From: Echinometra lucunter
Lineage: Eukaryota; Echinodermata; Echinoidea; Camarodonta; Echinometridae
Reading direction: 5' to 3'
DNA length: 64,000 bases
Assembly: GCA_029962745.1 (NCBI GenBank)
Contig: CM057154.1
Coordinates: 1,754,451 to 1,818,450 of the forward strand
Both the position numbers and the translations under genes were made by a program. The notes beneath the pieces are model-generated. The model was given only the letters and a program-made list of their open reading frames with translations, ran no database searches and was not told where the DNA came from. Every line of letters starts with the position of its first letter. Position 1 is the first letter of the stretch. This document shows, piece after piece, positions 58,501 through 64,000 of the stretch.

Positions 58501-61500
58501 ATTATCATTCAAATCATTGAACTGATACATGAACCAAGGTTCCCCATCCGTACATTATTTTATCCTCTTTATTCTTTTCATGGATCATGAAGGTACTCCT
58601 CTAACTTGTAGGCTACAGTTTTGCCTGAGGTTGCCGTCCATTTTCCCAAAGACCAGGGGGTGTTTCACAAAGACTAAGATTGACTCGAATCGTTCTCAAC
58701 TATGGCAGGCCATTCATACCACTGTTTTCTTTCACCATCGGTCTCTCAAGGGATGCGCAAATCATTGTCACAAAATATGAAGAATTTACTTTTTTTCTTC
58801 ATCAATGAACTACAAAAAATGGTCAATTCTGCAGATTTGTGACCATGATTTGCAAATCCTTCGAGAGATCCATGGTGAAAGAAAAAAGTGGCATGAATGG
58901 CCAGCCATAGCTAAGTGCGATTTTAGTCAATCTTAGTCTTTGTGAAACACCCCCCCCCCCCCCCCCCCAGAAGGTGATCACTGTCAGACTTGAATGCACT
59001 TTCTTCCCCTTCTAACATGTCTAACAATAAATCTACAGGACTGGTGATGTAAGGGACAACACCATGAACTGCCATGTGGTTAAAAACAGTGTTAGATGGT
59101 AAGTGCTTGTCTACCGCAATGGAGCAGGTAATATGACTCGGCTGACGGTTGACGCTACACGCTCTCCTATGTCTAATCGATTTGAACCCGACACTTGAAA
59201 TAGATGACCATGAACCCATAACACTCTTCCCCCTTTTTTAGCTTGAAGACTCATGCAAGCAGGTAAAAGTGCTTTTTCAAGCTATCTACTTATGCAATCA
59301 CGTTAAGCAGTTGTTAAATGGACGATTGATTATTTATGTGGTCGATTCCTGTCAGTATAGCTGAGGTCATATTACTGGCGTGAAGACAAATGGGTCAGAA
59401 GAAGATGGGTCAAGACGGTACACACATAGGTTCATATCTACTTGAAATATAGCACTCAAGGCGACAACTTATACCTCCGTGTAAACCCTGCGAGCTGAAT
59501 CTGACATCAGACTGAACTTAATCCAGTGTCGGATTTGACTCTTAGTACAATACGGGCCATGGTGGATCACTTTTTTAGGTAGTGAAACTATAAAAGAGTG
59601 ACGATGTTACTAAATTTTAACCAAAATAATTGTGTTTTGGGTTAAGATTTAGTATTATAGTAAAAAAGCTTTTAAAAGTTGATTTCTCTTTTGATGTCTC
59701 TGTTTTTATCGAAGGGTATGACTTGAAAAGCATACAGTACAAAAGTCTAAAGCTTCTTATTGTTTATGCAAAGTATGAAATTTATATAAAATCAAAATCA
59801 TAAAACAGCCTTCCATGACTATCTATGTTTAGTTTGTTTAAAAAGACAAGATTCGTAACAGTGTTGAACTAGAAAAACATTGCAAAAGTAAGAATCTATG
59901 TATCTTTGAAGACAGTATTGTTCATGAAAACATATTTTGATTCACATGAAATGTGTTTTCATCTATGTAATAGTTTGTGACCTTATTTATCAATAAAATT
60001 GTTTTAAAAAGAAAGAATTTTTTTTTTCAAAGAGTGATGATGGGTGTACCTTTCCAGAACCTTTGATACCCTTCCAAAGGCTGAAGTAGCAGATGATGTA
60101 GACTGCAAGGAGACAGAGAGCGAGTTGCCACACCACCTTTCCAAGATCATCAATTCCAGTGCTCTCGTGGACTTGCAAGACAGCTCGTCTGTTCAAACAT
60201 TATACACGTATGTAAAACAATCATGCTGTATGTACTAAATCCATGGAATGTAATGATGTGAAAAAAAACTTGCTAATTGCATTTTATGAAACAACAAGGT
60301 CTGGTTAAAACGTAGATATAGACCATAGACAAAGAAACAAGTTATCACTTAAAAAAAAAATTAATTGAACTTATGAATGTTGATGACAATCTGCCTTCAT
60401 TCTCCAAATAATTGGAATTTTATATATCATATTGGGTTCACAGGGACGTTGTGAAACTTGTAGGGTAAATGCGAACAGACAACTCTTTATTCACCAAGCT
60501 TCCCCTCCACCTTGAAATCTCCCTAATCCACTCCTGATGACTGATGTGGAGCATTCTATGGGGTTAGGTTTAAAGGACAAGTTCGGGAAGAGATGAAGTT
60601 CAAAGCAATAAAAAGAGTACAAAATTCTGAATAAAACAGTGAAAATTTGACGAAAATCTGATGAAAAATTAGGAAGTTATGAATTTTTGCATTTTTTTCC
60701 CCGCAAAACCGTTCTTGAACAGTTAAAGGCATTGGTTAACATTGTTATGATTTTTTCTAAAATCTTGTTTTGTTACTTGAAAATGGGATAAACATAAGGG
60801 TTATAGTGTAAAAATACCAGTCTGAAAGTTTCAAAGTATAATATCCACAGGAAGTAATTTTAAATATCAAAAATATGAACCAATGTTTGAAAAAATATAC
60901 GAGGGTCGGTTGCACAGAATAGACATAAGGAGTGCGCATGCGCGTATGACTCACCTTACTTACTGTGTGTATTGGCGTATTACGCGGCGGGAGGCACATA
61001 ACGGCATTTTCAAATTCAAGCAAAGTGGTCCTTTTAGTGATTGTCTCGTGAGACGAAGGATAATAAAATCGCCGTTTGCGTCTAACTTACACTTTTTAAT
61101 TCCAAATTATGGTTGGTTTCAGGGTTTTTGAATACAAATACAAGTACTCATACACATGTTTCATCTTAGTTTGAGAATTTTTTAAATCAGCTACTCACAA
61201 AGTTAGCCAATACCTTTAACCCATTCGTGACAGAGGTCCACATTTTGTTGTTTGGCCTAATATCTTTTGATGCAAAGCCCTAAAACTCATACCAAATACA
61301 TAAGCAGAAAGAGCAAAAAATTCTACACAAACTGTGCCCATTTTGGTTGCATCAATATTCGTTGTTTGATGCTGAAAATTTTTTAAAGGAAAATAAGCAT
61401 TAAAATCCTTAAATTGGCAATGTGATAGAAAGTTTGAAATCACCGTTTTCCCCTGCAAATTGGCAACCTTTTGACTTCTCATCATAATTTCTGTCAATTT

Positions 61501-63231
61501 ATATTCATTTCAGATACATGACGTTTTATAAGAAAAATGTAGCAATAAAATAAAAATGTTGGTGTTGTCAATTTGAAGAATAAAAGCTGATCAAATTAGG
61601 CTTTAAATAATTCCTGTCACGAATGGGTTAATATGAATTTTCATAGAGTGGATTGATGATGTCACATCCTCACAATTTTTCCACGCATAATGTACGCAGA
61701 AATGACAAATATCTCATATTTTAGCTATGAAAATTTCAAAGTTGTCCTAAATACTCCTTATCATACTTACAAAATTGTATTTAGTCTAATATATGTATAC
61801 ATGATTGACGAGTTTTTCAGTTTTAGCGAAGAAATGTAAATTTTCTTATTTTTTTGTATTAGATGATATGGAGAATAGGAGGGTATGACATCAACTCCTT
61901 CGTTGAATATTCATATCGACTGTTCAAGAACTGTTTGGCGAAAAATAGCAAAATTTTGAAAATTCATAACTTCCTTATTTTTCATCCGATTTTCATCAAA
62001 TTTTCACTCTTTTATTTAAACATTTTTAGCCGTTTTACTGAAATGAACTTGTGAAGACTGCAATGAGTACTCTGTGTATCTCATCATGATCAACACACGA
62101 ATGTCTCTCAGAAAGCACTATCTACTAAATGATAAACTGACACTACAGGTATGGGTAGCGAGTCCTTTTTAATACGGAAAGGGTGAAAAAAGTATATTTA
62201 CTCGTAATATTCTGTTGCAGCCGAAACGTTTTTGTTGATGATATCCGTGATATTCTTTCCATACTCATTCGCGACGACAATGGATACATTGTACGATGGT
62301 CCATGACGTGGCTCGAAGCATCTCTCTGTGTTCCACGAGTTGGTGCATGTACTCCAGGGTAATACCTTTTGAAAGGATGCGATGAGGTAGTAGATGGAAT
62401 ACGAGATGATCACGTTGTAGTAGAAGTCGACGAAGAACGCGATACAAATCATCGCAAATCCTACACCTGTACATGGTATATGACAAACATTCTCAAAGTG
62501 TAGTTTATGTAATTCATTATACAACAAACACGGGCATAAATAATTACACGTAATCGTACGTGTAGAACATAAGACATATCAATAAGGGAGACAGAGAAAA
62601 GCAGTGAGAGGCAGACTGACAAATAGTTAAAGGGACAGAATGATAGGCAGAAATGTTAAATCCGTTGCATTTTGTATATGCTTTATCATCACAATGTATA
62701 CACGAAATTAACTCAAATCCAAAAGTTGTTTCTCACAGTTTATCTCTTTCCCCCTTGCATTGCTTCTATGTGATCAACTGAAAACTGTATATTTTGAAAT
62801 TAAATAAGTTAACAAAAATGCTTTAAGAGTTGTAATACACAAATATCTAAAAGGTTTGAAATGGTCCTCAAAGACTGAATCACCGGGCTTTTTTTCAGAA
62901 TACATCTTTAAGATGCTATATTATTAAGGTTTGTTGGAGTTTATTAGGATTGATCATACTTTTTGCAAATTTCGATTCTTTGTCACTCTTTGTGAAAAAA
63001 GGCCCCAGTAAAGAGCTTCCTTGTTTATAATTATAATCACGGTATTACCACATATTATCTCCAACAAGTATTAGAATCAGCAATCCGATAACTCACCTTT
63101 AAAAAGAGGGCTAACCTTATCCCACACGGTTATAGGACCAGTTTGATTGTACTGACCCAGGGCTAACTCCATGTAAAACAAAGGAATACCCATGAACACC
63201 AACATGAAGATGTAAGGTATCAGAAAAGCAC
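48570..63231 (-). CDS. SLC6 Na+/Cl- dependent neurotransmitter transporter, monoamine type, 5' end beyond window
   Basis: Twelve exons in consistent phase encode 553 residues from TM2 to a TGA. Diagnostic blocks: [20 protein letters not shown] and MELALGQY (TM2), the EL2 disulfide motif [11 protein letters not shown] with sequons NVS, NIT and [15 protein letters not shown] (TM4-5), [28 protein letters not shown] (TM6), [10 protein letters not shown] (TM7), TLGLDSSFGG (TM8, Na2-site Asp-Ser), [10 protein letters not shown] (TM10) and a TM11-12 block. DSSFGG and EL2 resemble serotonin/dopamine/noradrenaline transporters more than GABA or amino-acid carriers, but substrate cannot be fixed without TM1, which holds the monoamine-binding Asp. 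The protein imports solute across the plasma membrane by Na+/Cl- cotransport. It ends VTLV, a class I PDZ-ligand consensus. Two donors are multiplied in tandem arrays. Confidence 0.94.
49019..49201. mobile_element. hAT-like MITE with CAGTGG.GGATCCAGG ends
   Basis: Left CAGTGGTGGATCCAGG and right complement CAGCCGCTGATCCAGG, flanked by GTCAA. Internal 'gcgccccctctatt' units repeat three times. It lies in the last SLC6 intron. Confidence 0.65.
49295..49462 (-). CDS. SLC6 exon, TM11 end to TM12
   Basis: [20 protein letters not shown] then [20 protein letters not shown] and [16 protein letters not shown]. Acceptor tatcacag, donor GTAAGT. Confidence 0.95.
50036..50097. repeat. (ATC)n microsatellite
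   Basis: About 15 uninterrupted units, then CACCACC. Confidence 0.9.
50170..50660. repeat. Tandem array of an SLC6 exon end plus donor, 40 bp x 12
   Basis: Units begin exactly every 40 bp from 50181 ('aaacttactatgatcattac' then 'agggctgaggaacataaatt'); an alternate unit has 'tggtctttactgcggtcagg'. On minus they read ..CCTGTAATGATCATA|GTAAGTTT, the 3' end and donor of the real exon at 50628. Eleven of twelve keep GTAAGT; the unit at 50301 reads ATAAGT. The copies extend into the downstream intron. Confidence 0.95.
50628..50740 (-). CDS. SLC6 exon, IL5-TM11
   Basis: [20 protein letters not shown] then [17 protein letters not shown]. The family has 'DI..M.G..P...WR.CW...SP'. Acceptor tttcag, donor GTAAGT. 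Confidence 0.95.
51700..51799 (-). CDS. SLC6 exon, TM9-10 region [20 protein letters not shown]
   Basis: Ends [14 protein letters not shown]. Acceptor tttggcag, donor GTAAAT. Confidence 0.95.
52234..52365 (-). CDS. SLC6 exon, TM8 end and IL4
   Basis: [20 protein letters not shown] then [20 protein letters not shown] and FTSQ. Acceptor atattcag, donor gttcgt. Confidence 0.95.
52410..52661. mobile_element. hAT MITE GGGGCGGC.CCAGGG, copy 1
   Basis: 8-bp target duplication TTTGGTAT at 52402-52409 and 52662-52669; ends CGGGGGCGGCACCAGGG and complement of CAGGGGTGGCGC. Contains a 21-nt G-run (52436-52456) and a (CT)n tract (52549-52586). Confidence 0.85.
52884..53091. mobile_element. hAT MITE GGGGCGGC.CCAGGG, copy 2
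   Basis: 8-bp target duplication CTTTAAAG at 52876-52883 and 53092-53099; ends AAGGGCGGCGCCAGGG and complement of TAGGGGCGGCGCTCC. Same intron as copy 1, without its G-run. Confidence 0.88.
53483..53502. repeat. Poly-C tract (20 nt)
   Basis: Pure C followed by CAAACATACATACACGCAC. It makes the overlapping ORFs look proline- or glycine-rich. Confidence 0.9.
53631..53743 (-). CDS. SLC6 exon, TM8 with Na2-site LGLDSS
   Basis: [20 protein letters not shown] then [17 protein letters not shown]. Acceptor ttttacag, donor GTAATA. Confidence 0.96.
54490..54827. mobile_element. MITE with GGGGTGTTTCACAAAG termini, copy 1
   Basis: Left G14-TGTTTCACAAAGTTGTGCG and right complement TGTTTCACAAAGCTGTGCG-C12. 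The terminal G's have expanded at both ends. Confidence 0.85.
55023..55147 (-). CDS. SLC6 exon, TM7
   Basis: [20 protein letters not shown] then [20 protein letters not shown] and EG. Acceptor tatacag; the donor gttttt is unusually weak. Confidence 0.94.
55262..55450 (-). other. Unassigned exon-like reading frame in an SLC6 intron
   Basis: Minus strand stays open for about 60 codons, ..[20 protein letters not shown] then [20 protein letters not shown] and [12 protein letters not shown]. It looks codon-like and ends with a hydrophobic stretch, but it fits no SLC6 segment and I recognise no family. It could be a pseudogene fragment. Confidence 0.25.
55642..55745 (-). CDS. SLC6 exon, TM6 [20 protein letters not shown]
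   Basis: Ends [13 protein letters not shown] and a split Lys. Contains the unwound TM6 SLGPG motif that lines the substrate site. Acceptor actgtag, donor GTAAGT. Confidence 0.97.
56655..56770. repeat. Marine-type 'TATGCCTCCGGTCAC..GTCCGTCCGTCC' repeat fragment
   Basis: 'ttatgcctccggtcaccttt' followed by 'ttttttgggttgagtgtccg' and 'tccgtcctcc'. A dispersed repeat type common in marine invertebrates; diverged here. Confidence 0.5.
56780..57840. repeat. Tandem array of an SLC6 exon end plus donor, ~65 bp x 16, with a 328-bp higher-order period
   Basis: Each unit holds, on minus, ..CCGAAATGGGAACGTCTTC then TGACTGCTCCT|GTAAGT, matching the real exon ending at 57783. Junctions (plus-strand start of the donor hexamer): 56793, 56868, 56922, 56994, 57059, 57124, 57189, 57255, 57322, 57387, 57452, 57517, 57583, 57650, 57715 and 57777 (real). 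Fifteen keep GTAAGT or GTGAGT; only 56868 is broken. Units 57189/57517, 57255/57583, 57322/57650 and 57387/57715 share private variants 328 bp apart. Confidence 0.95.
57783..57917 (-). CDS. SLC6 exon, TM5 RGVTLPGA to EL3
   Basis: [20 protein letters not shown] then [20 protein letters not shown] and LLTAP. Acceptor ctacttag, donor GTAAGT; the last ~50 bp seed the downstream array. Confidence 0.96.
58656..58968. mobile_element. MITE with GGGGTGTTTCACAAAG termini, copy 2
   Basis: Left G5-TGTTTCACAAAGACTAAGA and right complement with C19. Internal arms (GGCCATTCAT.CCA, AAATCATGGTC..) are also inverted, so the whole folds back. Confidence 0.85.
60050..60188 (-). CDS. SLC6 exon, TM4
   Basis: [20 protein letters not shown] then [20 protein letters not shown] and IKGSGK. 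Acceptor gaacag, donor gtacac. Confidence 0.96.
60723..61219. mobile_element. TTAA-target MITE, family A, copy 2
   Basis: Same sequence as 5377-5872 in reverse orientation, TTAA at both ends; the right TTAA is shared with the next element. Confidence 0.85.
61216..61631. mobile_element. piggyBac-type MITE, copy 2
   Basis: TTAA-CCCATTCGTGACAG ends; reverse orientation relative to 23584-23999. Confidence 0.88.
62202..62466 (-). CDS. SLC6 exon, TM3 and glycosylated EL2
   Basis: [20 protein letters not shown] then [20 protein letters not shown] and TNSWNTERC. The two Cys of EL2 and three N-glycosylation sequons are visible. The donor is TACGA|GTAAAT; the next exon completes Glu-Arg (family '(F/Y)(F/Y)ER.VL'). 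Confidence 0.96.
63097..63231 (-). CDS. SLC6 exon, TM2 (most 5' exon present)
   Basis: [20 protein letters not shown] then [20 protein letters not shown] and PLFK. Acceptor cttgcag. The preceding '..NGG' and TM1 are not found before the window edge. Confidence 0.96.
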
Positions 63232-63330
63232 CTGCAAGAATATAAGAAAAAGTGTTATTGGCATCAAACTCCTTCCATACCTTGAGGACGAATTCCCTCA
63301 TTTCAATAAAAAATAACATATTCTGTGACG

Positions 63331-63636
63331 GGTGATGTTCGTTATTCCGAAGGTTCGTTATTCCGAAACACGCAAATGTTCGTTAGTCCGAAAATGAAAA
63401 AGGGTTCGTCAATCCGAACATTTGTTGCGTTATTCCGAAGGTTCGTTCGTCCGAAAATAAAATAAGCTTCTTTATTCCGAAGGTTCGTTAATCCGAAAAT
63501 GAAATAAGATTCGTTATTCCGAAGGTTCGATAGTTCGAAAATGAAATAAGGTTCGTTAGTCCGAAAAGAACTAACAAACTAACGAACTTTATTTCATTTT
63601 CGGACTAACGAACCTTCGGAATCACGGACTGTAACC
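63331..63636. mobile_element. Mutator-like foldback MITE of 'TTCGTTATTCCGAAGG' units, copy 2
   Basis: Perfect 9-bp target duplication TCTGTGACG at 63322-63330 and 63637-63645. Ends GGTGATGTTCGTTATTCC and complement of GGTTACAGTCCGTGATTCC. The interior is repeated 20-26-bp units and their complement. Confidence 0.85.
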
Positions 63637-63772
63637 TCTGTGACGGTGCTGTTTTGACCATGCTTTAAAGAACTTTAGAAGGGAAAGATCTATGGGAAAG
63701 ATCTAATGAAGAGGGAAGGAGATGCATAGTTTTTAGAGATATGAAAAGGAAAGCAGAATCAGTGAGATAGAC

Positions 63773-63773
<1 letters not shown>

Positions 63774-63805
<32 letters not shown>
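63774..63805. repeat. (GA)n microsatellite
   Basis: About 15 GA units in the SLC6 intron upstream of the TM2 exon. Confidence 0.9.
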
Positions 63806-63808
<3 letters not shown>

Positions 63809-64000
63809 GGTGTGGACATGGTTGCGATGGAAGATGTGTGTCGATCGTGCACTGTAGAATGAGAGACGATTATTGCGATCTACACCACACATTAGAGATG
63901 ATTACCTCCATCTTCTCCTCTATTTCGATTCATTCTACAAGGGGCTGTATCGTATCAATCGATTTGCTGCACAGCTGCTCACTTGAGGCTACCATACCCT

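Larger units (their letters stand above)
60570..62055. mobile_element. Older foldback element interrupted by two TTAA MITEs
   Basis: Left arm 'gtgaaaatttgacgaaaatc' then 'gttcttgaacag' (60646-60722), resuming at 61632 with 'atatgaattttcatagagtg', is mirrored by 61860-62020 ('ctgttcaagaactgtttggc', 'gattttcatcaaattttcac'). Confidence 0.75.

Noticed and set aside
63897..63950. Alternative first SLC6 exon (MNRNRGEDGG joined to AFLIPY)
   Set aside because: Phase and a GT donor fit, but it would delete TM1, which no functional SLC6 lacks; the TM1 exon more probably lies beyond the window.

Overview
This is a gene-sparse, intron-rich metazoan window with moderate-to-low GC. It carries parts of three conserved protein-coding genes, and its introns and spacers are packed with short inverted-repeat transposons (MITEs), microsatellites, homopolymer G/C tracts and tandem minisatellites. 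The mix of a P-element-like transposase, TTAA-target MITEs, tRNA-derived SINEs, marine-type 'TGACCTTTGACC' repeats and animal gene structures points to a marine deuterostome. A sea urchin is my best guess; that is an inference from style, not from a database hit.

Layout. 1-4900: a broken P-element/THAP9-type transposase (minus strand), degenerate telomere-like repeats, a pogo/Tigger-type MITE and a non-LTR retrotransposon 3' end. 5056-27767 (minus): 15 exons of the DEAD-box helicase DDX55 (yeast Spb4 orthologue), from motif Ia to the stop codon; the Q motif and motif I (Walker A) are missing. 28281-28780: a 500-N assembly gap exactly where the two head-to-head genes should begin. 28889-40351 (plus): 11 exons of PPIL2, a nuclear cyclophilin with an N-terminal U-box, from the linker to the stop codon; the U-box exons are missing. 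40352-48569: convergent intergenic/3'-UTR DNA with foldback elements and a perfect 58-bp palindrome. 48570-63231 (minus): 12 exons of an SLC6 sodium/chloride-dependent neurotransmitter transporter of monoamine-transporter type, from TM2 to the stop codon; the TM1 exon lies beyond the right edge.

Every exon junction was placed by hand, and the reading phase is consistent through each exon chain (516, 355 and 553 codons recovered). DDX55 acts in 60S ribosome assembly, PPIL2 in the spliceosome/ubiquitin context and SLC6 at the plasma membrane. No joint pathway is implied; DDX55 and PPIL2 probably share a bidirectional promoter that is hidden in the gap.

The most unusual signal is that several minisatellites have repeat units that span an exon-intron junction of the host gene. 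Examples are 11 copies of a PPIL2 3' splice site plus coding start (106-bp period), 16 copies of an SLC6 exon end plus 5' splice site (about 65-bp period), 12 copies of another SLC6 exon end plus 5' splice site (40-bp period), a decayed PPIL2 donor array, repeated PPIL2 acceptors and a decayed DDX55 exon duplicate. In each case the working junction is the copy nearest the intact exon, and the extra copies extend into the intron. The decoy splice sites are largely intact in three arrays. This looks like a recurrent process of splice-junction tandem amplification and deserves a genome-wide check.
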